From assembly GCF_040939455.1 (NCBI RefSeq), contig NC_134108.1, positions 4,617,501 to 4,681,500 of the forward strand: a stretch of 64,000 nucleotides of DNA, in the 5' to 3' direction. Origin of the DNA: Microcebus murinus (lineage: Eukaryota > Chordata > Mammalia > Primates > Cheirogaleidae). The first letter of the stretch is position 1, and every line of letters begins with the position of its first letter. The translations under genes were made by a program, and so were the position numbers. Of the stretch, positions 45,470 through 57,961 are shown piece after piece. The notes below the pieces were generated by a model. It had not been told where the DNA came from. It ran no database searches and worked only from the letters and a program-made list of their open reading frames with translations.

Positions 45470-45735
45470 AACAGAATGACACCTTCCCAGTGCCAGGGGC
45501 AAATACCTGCGAGCTTAGCATGCCGTGTCTACCTAGTTTATTATCCAAGAGTAAAGGGGGAAACTAGGACATGTTCCGCTACGTGCAGACATGAATTACT
45601 GCTCATAGGAACCTTTGCTGAAAGAAATGCTAAAAGATATACCTCGAGAGGAAAAATTAACCCAGTGGGTGACAGAAATCAATAAAATGTTGGTAAATCC
45701 AAATAGGAACTTAGAATTATATGTCCCTATACTAA
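45470..45735 (+). repeat. L1M/HAL1-like ORF1 C-terminal fragment
   Basis: ACCTAGTTTATTATCCAAGA, GTAAAGGGGGAAACTAGGAC, TTTGCTGAAAGAAATGCTAA and GGTGACAGAAATCAATAAAA follow the order seen near the end of L1M ORF1 (ATTCTATATCCAGC, GAAATAAAGACATTTTC, CAAGAAATGCTAAAGG). Diverged and frame-broken. Confidence 0.55.
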
Positions 45736-46964
45736 AAACCTTAGTGTCCATAACAATTTGCATCTAAAACTCCAGAAAAGAATGTGGGATTCAGGGATTG
45801 CATTTCAAAGGGCAGTTAAAGAGTGTTAGCCTTTGCATACATACACGAATGTGTATGTATGTCTTCCTGGAGAGGAAACCTGTAGCTTCCCATCAGACTC
45901 TCCAAGAGGCTCATGCCCCAGAAGAAAATTAAGAGTCACTGTCCTAGTGGCTCTCAGATCAGGAGCATCAGAGGGAAGGTCCTGACGTCTCAGAGCCGCC
46001 CCCACCCGGGAGATACACTGCTTTCTTCCCCACTTCTCTCCCGGTGCTCTGGGACCAGGGCCATGAAGCTGAGGCCGAGCTGGGCAGTCTGAGATGTCCC
46101 CGCCCTAATGTCCTGCACCTGCGACAAAGAAAATAATGATCTTTTCAACCCAGCCAATCTTAGTATGATCACAGCTTAGGCCCAAGTCCTAAAAGCAGCT
46201 AAAAATGAGAAAATTAGCCTGACACAAATTGTTTCATCTAGCTCTTTTCATAAAGGTGCTATGATTTTTCTTTTTAACTGATATCATAGATGTTTTCGCC
46301 TGAAACAATTCTCAGCTTTGGTGTCCTGTGGCCACAACCTGCGCATCCCAATTATGATAAAACTAAAGTAGGTAAAAAGAGAAGGAGAGGCCCCTTTGCG
46401 GAACACACACTGACTGCTGCAGGGAATGTGCTAACTACTGTGAACCAAATCAAAAAATATTAAAACTGCCAACACTCAACCACTTCATACCCTGGAGCTA
46501 ACTTTTTCCAGCAAGAAAGCAACTAATAAGTAAGTTTAAACTATGCAAATTACCAGTTTATTTGTCATCAAAATGATTGGTTTTTTAATGGAACTATGGC
46601 ACACAAAAGTTTGACAGTGCAGATGATTGTCCCGTGAGCATTCTCTTCCGTCCTCCTCCCGCTCAAGGAGAATGTGTTCTTCGAGGTGGGCTCGGCCGTG
46701 AACCTAGCTTTGCCCCGTGAACTTAGCGGGCGTGAAACAGCAGCGGCCTGGCGCGTGCTGTGTGCTGTGGCTGGCACCTTGTGATCCCCTCCTCCTCCGT
46801 GACAAGAGCAAGACCCTAGTGGCCACTGCCTTCAGCTGCGCAGCCCCGCCCAGCCCACGTCAGCCCACACTGGGTGACCTGAGGGCCAGAGGGTGTGACA
46901 ACAAACACTTGCTGCTGTAAACAACTCAGTTTGGAGAGGCTTCTTATTTCTCTTTATTTCACCT
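45736..46964. other. Unassigned sequence; AT-rich unique block at 46,200-46,580
   Basis: 46,200-46,380 is repeat-free AT-rich DNA. The rest shows no feature. Confidence 0.4.
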
Positions 46965-47050
46965 GGGTGTGTCTTTGTCCTTTTTGTGTTGCTAGAAAGG
47001 AATATCTGAGGCTGAGAAATTTATGAAGAAAGAAAGTTGATTTGGCTCAG
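46965..47050 (-). repeat. MST/THE1-type LTR fragment, antisense
   Basis: TTGTGTTGCTAGAAAGGAAT, ATCTGAGGCTGAGAAATTTA and AAAGTTGATTTGGCTCAG match the reverse strand of MST/THE1 LTRs (TGCTATAAAGAAATACCTGAG, ACTGGGTAATTTATAAAG, TTAATTGGCTCA). It stops where the minisatellite begins. Confidence 0.65.
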
Positions 47051-47052
47051 TG

Positions 47053-47363
47053 CTAAGGGATTATGGGAAACACTAAGGGATTGTGGGAAACATTAACGGA
47101 TTGTGGGAGTACTAAGGGATTGTGGGACTCCTGAGGGATTGTGGGAAACACTAAGGGATTGTGGGAATGCTAAGGGATTGTGGGAAACATTAACGGATTG
47201 TGGGAGTACTAAGGGATTGTGGGACTGCTGAGGGATTGTGGGAAACACTAAGGGATTGTGGGAATGCTAAGGGATTGTGGGAAACATTAACGGATTGTGG
47301 GAGTACTAAGGGATTGTGGGACTGCTGAGGGATTGTGAGAAACACTAAGGGATTATGGGAACA
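47053..47363 (+). repeat. Higher-order minisatellite, 16 units of 19-20 bp in 97-bp blocks
   Basis: Sixteen units of the form CTAAGGGATTGTGGGAAACA. Units 2-6, 7-11 and 12-16 form three 97-bp blocks (47073-47169, 47170-47266, 47267-47363), each with units of 20, 19, 19, 20 and 19 bp. Corresponding units in different blocks are far more alike than neighbours: blocks 1 and 2 differ at a single base. Seven units contain TGTGGGAA exactly. Probably variable in number between individuals. Confidence 0.97.
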
Positions 47364-47666
47364 CTAAAGTAGTTTTCAAAGGCCAAGACCCACATCAGGG
47401 TTTTAGGGGCCTCACTAAACACCACGTGTCTGGGGACTCTAAGATGATGGTTCAATGCGAAGCCACCTTTTCAGACTCCAGCAGGTGTTTGTGTGGCATG
47501 GAGCATATGGTTACAGTCACAGGCATTAGAGGCCGACCCACTCTGATTGGAGTATCAGCAAATTGGTTAAACCTTCTACATCTGAGCTTTCTCAACTGTA
47601 AAATGAAGAGAACAAGTGCTGGCAGTTTATGGGCTTGTTACAAGGATCAGATTAATGAACATAGAT
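47364..47666. other. Unassigned sequence
   Basis: Follows the minisatellite; no gene or repeat recognised. Confidence 0.4.
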
Positions 47667-47846
47667 CAGTGTGGTTCTCGAAGTGTGGTCCCTGGGTCAA
47701 CAGCATCAGCATGACCCGGGAACTGGTTTCAAACATGAATCCTCAGGCTCTGCCCAGGACCTGTTGAATCAGAAACTCCGGGGTGTGGACCCAGCAGGCT
47801 GTGTTTCAACAACCCCTCCAGGTGACTCTGACGCAGCTAAACTCTG
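47667..47846 (+). mobile_element. MER5A (hAT-Charlie), near full length
   Basis: CAGTGTGGTTCTCGAAGTGT, GGTCAACAGCATCAGCATGA, CCCGGGAACTGGTTTCAAAC, GAATCAGAAACTCCGGGGTG and CCCTCCAGGTGACTCTGACG reproduce MER5A in sense order over about 180 bp. Confidence 0.9.
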
Positions 47847-49267
47847 GACATCGGCGTATGTGGAGCCCTGGCTCCACCAGTGGTCAGCGCTCAGCTCACT
47901 ATAGCGGGGAGGTGTGTGTCCTCTGTCGGAACAGTGTTTATCATATTTGTTACTATTCAATACGATTGTCTGTGTTATGATGGTGATGATGACGAGTACT
48001 GTTCTCACACAGCAGCTACCTGGGCCGGCACTGAGTGAAGCGGAAGCCAGGACAGGGCTCCTGCGTTCGGTTCAGCTGCTCCTGGTGCATTCCGCAGAGC
48101 GGCTGCTTGCCAACCACCCACCGGGTTGTGCACGAGACTCGCCTCTGGTGAGCGCCGAGCTGTGTGCGTCTCCCAGCTGCAGAGTTAGCATCAGTCTCAT
48201 CCTACAACTTGGACACACTTTTTCCGAGCGAAGACAGAAATGCACTTTCCTGTTAGTTCACCTGATGCACGTATGCCACCCCTTTCCTCTCAGCTTTCCC
48301 TGCCCCAGCCCCTCCCCACCTTAGGAAGAATATTTTATGGATAGTTCCGTATATTTAAAGTCCTCTTTCCCAAAGCAAGCAAGACTTTAGCACAGGACGT
48401 CCTCCTTGGGCCCCCAAACCAGACAGCTGCAAAAGGGGGCCGGACAGGTTTTCTGACCTCACCTGTGAGCTGGGATGTCAGGATTCCTCATTAGCTCCGA
48501 GCATCTGCACCTGCCCACCCTTTAATCTACACACTGAAGAAAAACAGCCTTCATTCTGTTTGATGTTTTAAACATTTTTTGTGGAAGTGCAAAAAATTTG
48601 CTCTGCCCCATAGTCACTCCTGCCTGCGAGGCTGGCGGGTGCACCCGGCAGCGGGGAGGCGCCAGGGTGGGCCCTCTGCGCCCCATACCCATGCTGCTTG
48701 GCAAGGCCTGCCCGTCACCGACGCTGCGGCGGAACAGATAACAAGCAGCAACGTTGCAGAAAGTGGAAGCGAGGTTTTGCAGGGAGGGTTGTTTATGTCC
48801 TTTCATTCTTGCATGACATTCTGTTTATTAAAGATTTTCAAAGCACAATGCATGAGACGCAGCAAGAGAAGCCGCTGTCATGCTTGGCTGCCCCCCCCCC
48901 CGTAGAGTGCCCTTAGGGCGGAAGTGCAAGCTGGGCAGCACCCACGGCCCACCCACACCCGAGGTCCTCCTGCGCCCACAGTCCACTCGCAGCGTGGTCT
49001 GCCCGCTCCTGTGGTCCTCTCCATCCTGGGCCGCCAGCTCTGCCCACAAGCCCGGGTGCGCAGGTTTGGGTGCGGGAGGTGAGGGCCACTTACGCTTCCC
49101 AGAAACTGATTCAATTGTCAGTAAATTTCGTTTTTACTAAATGCATACACAATTTGCAAATCTGAAGTCAGAAGCTATATGCAAAAGTATTTTTTTGCTT
49201 TTGTTATAAGAAATAACAGGAAACTGATTATAAATATTCAAGCCAGCTATATTCTCTCCTCGTGATT
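47847..49267. other. Unassigned sequence with C11 run
   Basis: 48,891-48,901 is a run of eleven C. 48,600-48,760 is GC-rich. No gene supported. Confidence 0.4.
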
Positions 49268-49275
49268 GTTTAAAG

Positions 49276-49397
49276 CTGTGGTTCCCAACCCCTGTGCCTG
49301 GGACTGGGCTGCAGAGCCCCACCCACCCCCCATCAGGCCCTGGAGAAATTGTCTTCATGAAACCAGTCCCTGGTGCAAAAAAGGTTGGGGACCGCTG
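49276..49397 (+). mobile_element. MER1-type miniature hAT element (122 bp) with perfect 8-bp target duplication
   Basis: The 5' end CTGTGGTTCCCAACCCCTGT and the 3' end AAAAAAGGTTGGGGACCGCT carry MER1 terminal inverted repeats; TTGTCTTCATGAAACCAGTC is the MER1 3' landmark. It is flanked on both sides by GTTTAAAG (49268-49275 and 49398-49405). The usual few hundred bases between the ends are missing. The perfect duplication indicates it moved in this shortened form, or that deletion happened without disturbing its ends. Confidence 0.93.
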
Positions 49398-49405
49398 GTT
49401 TAAAG

Positions 49406-52400
49406 CATCAGCAGGTCACAGGCAGGGCAGAGTTCCCAGGACACCTAAAGCAGGCTAGGGGATGAGGAGGGGGAAAGATCAAAAGAGAGCCAGTCCTCCC
49501 TTTGGTCTGCATCCTGCAGCATGCGGTGATACATCCTGGAGAAGTGGTCACTTTGGAGTACAAGCTCTTCTTCTGGCGCCCTTAACCCCCGTTAACGTTC
49601 CAGGTGGCCACACCTTCAGAGGGAGGGGTGCAGAGGCCCGCCGCAATTGCCGTTCAAAGGGAGGCTGTGTGAGAATCAGACAAAGACGTCCCTGTGGAAA
49701 CAGACCCGGGGGAACCATGCAGTGTTTTCATCCTGACGAGCACACCCCGGCTAAGACGGCTCCGGTGGGCGTTTATACAGGCCTGTACCATGGCGGGGAT
49801 TCGGCCTGAGTACGTGTGCTGACCACCCACCCCTCCAGCAGCCGTCCTCCCTGCCCCATGAAGGCACCAAAGGAATAGAAGCGAACGAGTGCTGAGCTAG
49901 GTACAAACGAAGCACAGTTCCTTTGACTGAGTCCTAAAATTAAGACTGTGGAATTTGTCCTTTTTCCTTTAATCTGATGTGCTTTTTTTAAAAAAAATAT
50001 GCAGCCCACACTATGCATGATCAAGAGATCACCAAAGGGGCTTACCTAATGTTAATATCAAGAGGGAAAAATACATGTCTCCCTCCTGGTAATTAAATCG
50101 CAGAGGCATTTATATGAGCCACACAATTAAAAAGGGAAAGGAGATGGAATCCGAGAGTAACCTATAAAGATGATTAAGCTTGTTAAAATCAGAGCCATTA
50201 ATGGAGTAAACAGTGCTGGCACTAAGCACAAATTGACAATATCTTTCTCAGATTCAGATATTTGCTAGAATGATAATCCCACTATTGATTATATTTAATT
50301 ATTAAAATCTTCCCCCCAAATGAAATGCAAACTAGTTTTCTGGATGGCAGACTCTTATTAACTAATGCAGCTAAATGATTTTAGTGACTATCGTGCATGA
50401 AAATAGAAAAATTATTTGGCCTTTCATATTCAAACAATACAAATGAGACAAAAGTGACAAAAAAAGGTGATTTAAATCAACATGTGAAAATATAAGCTGT
50501 AGTTTCAAAGTGATGCTGTCCTGTGATTGAAGCTCCAAGTGGCAGCTTCTGAATCTGAACCGGCCAACAGACATGGAGGGCGGCCAGGGTCTTCCCTGCC
50601 TTGCAGTGTGCCCGCTTCCTCAGGCTCTTGCCTTGGCTGGAAGAATATAATGAGCAATAAGGATTAACAATGTGTCCTCTCCTAGGGAAATTTGCATTTT
50701 AATGAAAGACAAAACTTGATGCCACAGGAATGTAGCACCGTACATGAGAACTTGGGGAACTAGGAAACCAAGGTGCTAGAGCAAATTGGGGTTGAGGTGG
50801 AACCACCCAGAATCTCCGCCTCCCTGGTCCCACCCCGTGGGCCATTGCCTTCCCTGATGTAGGTCAGGGAAAACCTCATTTTTTTACCTACAGGTTCAAC
50901 TCACACAAAAACATTTCGCCTGTGTGGATGTTGATGCAATGTAACAGTAAAATGACAGTGATATGAACAAACAGGAGACTTGAGACCTGGATTTAAAAAG
51001 AAAAAAAAAAACTATTATGATTCTATTATTCCATGATATATCAAACAAATGCACTTTAAAGCTTAACAGGACATACTTGGGTCTAGAACAGTCTCAGAGC
51101 AACTGTGCAGGCTATCTAAAACTACGTTTTTAAATATTCGAGGAAATCTCTATAAATCACTTTCATCAAATATACGCATTAGTGATTCCCGCAAAACCCA
51201 CCAGTCACTGAGACCTCATGACAAGATGCCTGTTTCTCAGTATTTTACTCAATTAACTTCATAAGCTTACATTTGGCTTCACAGCAACAGCAGTAATGAA
51301 ATGAGAGCTTGTGCCTGATACCAACTGGCTGCTGCCTGCCCAGACATCGCGGTTTTGCATTAACCCTTTTCAGAGGCGGGTCACTCTTCAAACACTAACG
51401 CAAAATCCCCATTAACGTTACGGCTTTAAGTAATGCTGCGGGGAGTGCTGGGGCCCTGGTCAGCCCCTCAGTAGACCCAGGCCCTGCAAGAGGAAATGAG
51501 CTACTGGCCAGTATACACAGCAGAATTAGTGAGAGGCAGGCCTCTGGCTCCTACTGAAATGGGAAACAAAGCTACAAATCTACCACTGGGCTGCCCGTGA
51601 CCCATAGAGTGACGGCAGAGGCCAAGGCGTCAAAGCTCACTGCAGGCCACACCTGTGTGCCCACCTGCCCAGCCCCCTTAATCCATAATGTGAAATCTGC
51701 AGCACCTGTCAACATGACGCCGCTCCACTGAAACACGGCTCTTGCAAAAGGCCGTGCACCAGGACAAGGCACATGGGACACAGGCAAAACTGTGCACAGG
51801 GGGTCCCAGGTGGCTAAGCGGCACCTCCAGGCAGAATGTGTCACTCCTGCCGCAGCCTGCTCTCTTAGCAGCAGGGATTCCATGCAGTTCGCCCACCCAT
51901 CACCGCACCAGAGGATTAGACGATGAACTGACACTTTTAAGTAGCCTTTGCTCCACCCTTGATTAGAAACTATCTTTAATTAAAACACCACATCAGAATT
52001 CTGAGCCAATCTCATACTGGCTCTCCTAAGTGCTTTGTACAAAACATTAACTCTGGAATCTCATTACACATTTGCAACCCCTGTGACAAACATAAATGAT
52101 AATTTAGCTCTAAATGCTTTCTTGAGCAAGCCATATTTTTAAAGGCTCATGGATAATAGTAACTCACTGAGGGAAATGTGTGTTGCATTTATCATCTCTT
52201 TACTTTTTAAGCAAAGAGCTAGAGCTGGTGTTGCAAGGGGCAGAGCAAATGGTGACAGAGCGCACATCTGACAGCTCTGCGTGCTCACCCAAAAGCTGGC
52301 AGTCCTGACTGGGTGCTGCTCCCAGCGAGTCCAAGCCCTTAGGTGCCGAGGGACGGGGTAGGCAGTGCTGGCTTTGGCTTTGGCAAGCCGAAGGAGCTCT

Positions 52401-55400
52401 GAACTCTGTAGCTCATTTGCACATGGGGGCAACCTCAAGTGCTTTGCGTTAAATGTTAGAGAAGAGCCTCACTGGGGAGGAAACGGATTTCTTGGGACTG
52501 CGGGTGTGATGGACAAGTACTAAAAGGCTTGTGGCCACAAGGTCCAAATCTCCCCCATCTCTCCCGCACAGCTCCCGAGTGACCACACTTCCCGGCCGTG
52601 TCTGCTGCGGTGCTGTCCTGCCCACAGCCTCGTGCCCACAGCCTTGTGCCCAGCTCTTGGCCCCACTCTCCGACTTTGGGTGACTGGGCCAAGGGGACAC
52701 CTTGACTTGAGCCGAGAGCAGCTCGTCCTTGCGCCTGTTGGTAGTCTGGGAAGTGTCCTGGGCACAAAAAGCTCTACTCACGAAGGGGCTGTGCGAACCG
52801 GGCACTGAGAACAGAGAGTGGCGATCGGGAGATACAGAAGCAGACGGCGACAGAGGGGCTGATGCCGCAGGACGCGTGCAGGCAGGGAGCGCAGAACCAG
52901 CCCTGGGGGTCTCGAGCCAGCGGAGGCCGAGAGAAACCCAGACAGGTGGCTGGGGACGGGGCAGGAGGAGAGCCTGGGAGAGCCACCACGCCTTGTGGAC
53001 GGGGAGGACCAGCGAGGAGACGCCCGGGTCCCCGGGCTCTTCCCTGTGCGGGTCCCAGGAGACATGGCATACGTGGTTCCTTTGTGGGGGGTTCATGAGA
53101 TTTCAGCGTCCTTGTTCCAAGACTAGCCTCATAATTTCTTAACTCCACCCGGAACTGGCCTTGCCACAAACGGCAAATCTAATAGTCTAGAAACACCGTG
53201 GGTCAGCGAGGACATCCTGGATCATTCCGAACACGGTTCACGGCTATCGTGAAGCAGCCTCCCCTCCCCCACTGCATTCCACTCTCATCTAGATCTCTGT
53301 CCTGTCTGCGTGGATGCAGCCATTTCAGAAAACGCTTCTTCAGCGTGTGGCCCCAGCCCTAAGCGGGTCCTGTCACCCCTCCCCTGGGCCTTGGATTCAC
53401 TGCCCAGCATGATGATGGCGGGCAAGTCGAGCTCCATAGGAAAAGGAGAAAAATAAAGACTCTTACTTCTCTGTGTTATTTGGAAAGTCAAACAGGCATA
53501 GCAGTCGGAAGGTGGCTGGTGAATCGTGAAGTGCTGCACGGTGTAAGAGCTTTTTAAATGACTGCGACCAGCTGGCTGGTTCCCATTGGCTACACCCACC
53601 TCTGACACTCAAAGCCCAGATTTCCAAAATTCCAGAAAGAAAGAAAGGTACTATATCAATAACATAAGAGTAAAGCACACTACAAGTGAATAAGCCATAT
53701 TTCCAGGAATGAAATATAGACCTTGTCATATTCTAAGTAACCCATGTAAGATACCTACCTGCCTGTCATCTGGGCCATACTTTGAGATCTCTTGTTTTAT
53801 GGCACAAAATAGTGTCGTTCCACTCCTTCCCCGGGCTTGAGAGAAGTTGGGCGTTGATGATAGCATCCCACAAACATTCATTAAGTGAATAGTTAAGCTT
53901 CAGCAGATGCACAAAATATGAAGAACACTATCACAGCACCGTCAGAAACACACCAGTAGATTATTCTCAATAATGATCTTTTCAAGGGCCAAATCAGGCA
54001 CTATATACATTTCTGCTTATTTTAAGTAGGCAAAAGGAATGTAAAATATCATCGATTGGCATCTACTGGATAAAATTAAAAGCACTTGTCTGAACAAGAG
54101 GATATTCTCCCTTCTGCCCCATTCCAAAATGTGTTTGTCTGTGTCTAGTGGGGACGGGGGGGTGTGGGGGGAGCTGGCTGCAGGGAAGGAGGAGGCCGAG
54201 CCCCAGAAACTCTCCCTTTCTTCAGGGTCACGTGCCGTGGGCTCCGATGGGCTGGCGGAGCTGCGGTAAGAAGACACGGTCCTCCTCAGTGAGTGCCTCC
54301 ATTCGCCTCCACGCCCAGGGGCAGGAGCCTCCCTGCTCCGTGTTGAGAGCGGTGGTGGGGCCTGGTGTCCAAGAGCTCATTAAAAATAATGTTCGCTTAA
54401 AAATCAGCATTTTAATCCCCTTCGCTGTATAAAACGACGCTTCCTTTTAACAAGCGGTCATCTATGCCGCTCTGAGCGCCACTATTGGTCCAGGATGAAC
54501 TTTTTCCCCAGTCCCCAGAGAAATCAGGCACATAAAGACAATATAGCAAATTTTCATAAAGCTTAATTTATTCCATTTAAAGGATTGTTCTTTATTCCGA
54601 AACTGTATCTTTAAAGTCTCAAATTTCCCTCTACTGGATGACATGATGCTGATATTAGACAATGGTGTTTTTAAAATGTCATTTGAAAAATTAAAAGTTG
54701 GCAAAACAACAGCAACAACGTGTATGTGTGTGTTGGTAGGGGTGGAATGTTACTGGCCCACGGCATCCAAAACATTCCGGGAGCGTCTTCTCTAGAAAAC
54801 CTTCCAAGAACCTCCCCTTGTGCCCTGCCCCTTCTTTGCTCCCATCCTATTTGGGCATATCTCTTCCATTGCTTTAGATGCTGTGCTTGTCCACTCTTCC
54901 TGCCCTGCCCTTCCTTGAGTTTCTGGAAGGCAGAGACTAGTTTCTGTTCGATCCCATCCCCAGCAGCTAGAACAGCAGCAGGGTGCCACACTCCACAATA
55001 TGCTACAGGTCAAATATTTGAAAATAATATGAGAAAGCTGATTTCTAATAATTTCTAAAATTTTACCTGAATATGTGGGTAATTTATGCAATATTTTTAG
55101 CAAAAACTAAAATTCCTTTCTTGCTCCCTGTTGATGAAAGCTTAGCTCCTAAATGTACCAGATCTTTTTAAACTTTTTTTTTTTTTTTTAACTTTCACAT
55201 GACAATTTCTCACATTCAAATGTTGGAAATGGTTTAGGCTCCAAACCAAATTGAAGTCTCACCTACAAGTATTCGAATTTAGTAATTGCCACCTTTTGAA
55301 TAATAATAAAAAGGATGTTGTTATTTGGAAGAGATATACATTATGCTTAGAAAAAGTGCTAACCTTTCAAATCTTCCTAGTTTTTTGATTCACTAGTTTT

Positions 55401-56683
55401 CTAACTAGATCAGTGCTAAATTTCTTTTTTCACTTTATCCTCTTTTCAATGGGTTTAATTAAGAGCATTTGAAAGACGATACGAACTTCCAAGTTCAGAG
55501 TAAGGACTGTTCACAGCATCATTAATTCTCATATAACCTTCTTCATCAGAAGTATCAGAGAAAAAAAGGAAATGTATAGACCTGCATTCTGTACATTATT
55601 AGCAGCCAGTATTAAATGCAGGGCAGGCTTAGTATTCCATAGTCAATTTTCCGCATTGCACCACTTTGATTTCCACTCTCGTGACATCACTTCCTCTCCC
55701 CAGTAGCCCTTGGTTCACACATAGCCCATTGGTGGCTTTAATTTAACATCTTTCAGCAGCTTGCAAATTTATATTCCTGAAAACATTCCTTGATTTTGAT
55801 CTATCCCTTTTCTACTTCTTATTTTCCAACAATAAAACAACCTGGTAGTCAAAAATCTTGTAAGTCGTATCATTCCAGTGGTTATTTGGTGCTTGTGTTG
55901 TGCTGTGGTATTCTTGCACAAAAGATTGCTTGGAATAAAACCATTACCGATTGGAATTTGGGAATGTTTTAATCAATTAAAGATATGATGATGATGGTAT
56001 TTGCCATATGAAAAATGGTTGGTAAAACACCACTTGGGAATGTCTAACTCGTTGAGGGACTTAACAGGCTAGAGAAAGACTTAGTGGTTCTAGCTCCAAA
56101 GAGCAGCTCTAGGGCCTGTGGAAGGAAGATTCAGAGAGACAGATTTCAGTGAACATAAAGAAATTTCGATTTATAATTAGGATTGAAAAAATGTGTTGAT
56201 TGATGAAGTCCATGCTATATCATTACAAGAATTTAAGAGCAAAGGTGTGGGTTGCATGCAGTCTTGACACCTGGACACCCCCACACTGGATGAGGGCTTG
56301 GGTTGGAGGTGACCCTTTAGTTCCTTCACACATAAATGCCGCCTTCTGTATACTGCCGAGGGCCACAGGCTGCCCCGTGTGTGTGTCTGGGACTCCTACC
56401 ATAAATCTTTATGCACTCCCTAAAATTAGCTGAATGGATTGGATCAAGAAAAGCTTGAAAAAAAATGGAGAGTGTTGATTTCATCAGGATAATAAGAGCT
56501 TAGCACCAGTAATTACTTCTTTGGTCCCCTACCCAGACTGGACAGTTACAAGCATGCGGGCACATACACGCATATACACACTCTTCCACCAGTTCTGTTT
56601 AGGATTCCAAATAAAATTGGTAAACAAGGAATAAAATTAGACCCCTGGAGCAACACCTGGAGCCTCAACCTAAACAAGCCCCG
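49406..56683. other. Long largely unassigned stretch, AT-rich with GC-rich centre
   Basis: About 7 kb in which I recognise no interspersed repeat with confidence. 49,980-51,420 and 55,060-56,200 are AT-rich and single-copy looking. 52,449-53,100 is GC-rich and holds a 215-codon minus-strand frame with no domains. 52,619-52,656 has a short tandem duplication of GTGCCCACAGCC-like units. T and A runs lie near 51,000 and 55,177. No gene supported. Confidence 0.4.
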
Positions 56684-56762
56684 GAGCACCCTCTCCCCAG
56701 AGCACCCTCTCCCCCGAACACCCTCTCCCCCGAACACCCTCTCTCCGAGCACCCTCACCCCA
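56684..56762. repeat. 16-bp minisatellite, five units
   Basis: Units GAGCACCCTCTCCCCA, GAGCACCCTCTCCCCC, GAACACCCTCTCCCCC, GAACACCCTCTCTCC (15 bp) and GAGCACCCTCACCCCA. C-rich on +, so G-rich with quadruplex potential on -. Confidence 0.93.
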
Positions 56763-57961
56763 GAGCTCCGTTCTGAGCCTTCACCTCCTGCTTCCCGCCA
56801 CCTGCTCCTCTCTGCACCCCGAGCACTGTCCAGGTGAGGCCGGCTCTGGAATCACCCACCCCGCTGCCCACCCAGGCTGCTCCCACCGTCCTCCCCAGCT
56901 CACCTGTCTGCTGCCGTCCTCCTCCTGTTTCCCTCCCACGGGGCCACTGGAGCCCCGTTTCCACCGCAGGCAGCTTTCTCCGTCAGGGCTGCAAACAGGC
57001 TGACGACGGGGCGTGGGGGGCTCCTCCCCATGACGCCCGCGCCCTGTGGGGGAGCCCGGTGGGCGCAGAACCCAGGGGAGGGCGCCTGGCACCTGCGCCG
57101 TCTGTGATGCTCGCGGGCCGGGCGGAGTTAGCGGCCCGACGGCCTCCGTGAGAACAGCTCCAGTCTCAAGTGTGCGAGAACGCCAAAAGAAAGAATGGAA
57201 ATTTGTATTCTTAAAACTCTTTATGAATTAAGTAAGGAAGAAAAAGCTCACATAGTAATCTTGCTCTTGGTCCCAGAAAATTTGAATTTCAAGAAAAGAG
57301 GATAAAAATAGGCGTTATGTATCTAATTTCAGCGCATTTCTCTCCAAGGGATCCTCCCTCTAAGAATTTTATTTTAGGTGCTGCTTTTTCTCAATCCCGT
57401 CTTGCAGAGACGCTGGCTTTCTAAGGACGTCCCAGCACCGATCAACAGGCAGGTGTCGGCCGCCCTGCTGTCAGGCAGAGACTGTTCGGTGAACGCTGGG
57501 TTAGAAAGAAAAAAAAAATAGTTGTTGAGTCTATAATGAAGAGAGAGTAGCAGGTTTCTGTTCTAGAAAGGCAGCACCTTGGGAACTTTTTAAATCTGAA
57601 AATCCCGGTCCGTGCCTTTACCCTGCTTTTCTGTTCCCAACAAGGGAACGGAAACTCGGACTACGAGAGAAGGAATCTCATTTGGAAACGCTTTCTTGTG
57701 AAATGCCCTTTCCTGCCCAGAGGCATGCATGGGTATATGCTAGCGTGCATCATTCCTCCAAAGAATCTGCTTCTTTCCACTTCCTCCTCCTCCTCTTCCT
57801 CTCCTTCCTTCTTTATAATTTTTTTTTCCAGATATTTTCTTCTCTTTAAAAATCGCTTGTTTCCACAGACAGACGTAAACAATTTTACATAACGTACAAA
57901 TGTTTGTTTTTACTTTTTTTCTTTTCTTGGTTTCCCCTTTTCCTTGCTCTCTTCCCCTGTC
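56763..57961. other. Unassigned sequence
   Basis: GC-rich to about 57,160, AT-rich afterwards. 57,775-57,830 is CT-rich. No gene or repeat recognised. Confidence 0.4.

Noticed and set aside
52449..53096. 215-codon minus-strand open frame
   Set aside because: GC-driven; overlapped by several frames of comparable length on both strands; no domain or motif recognised.
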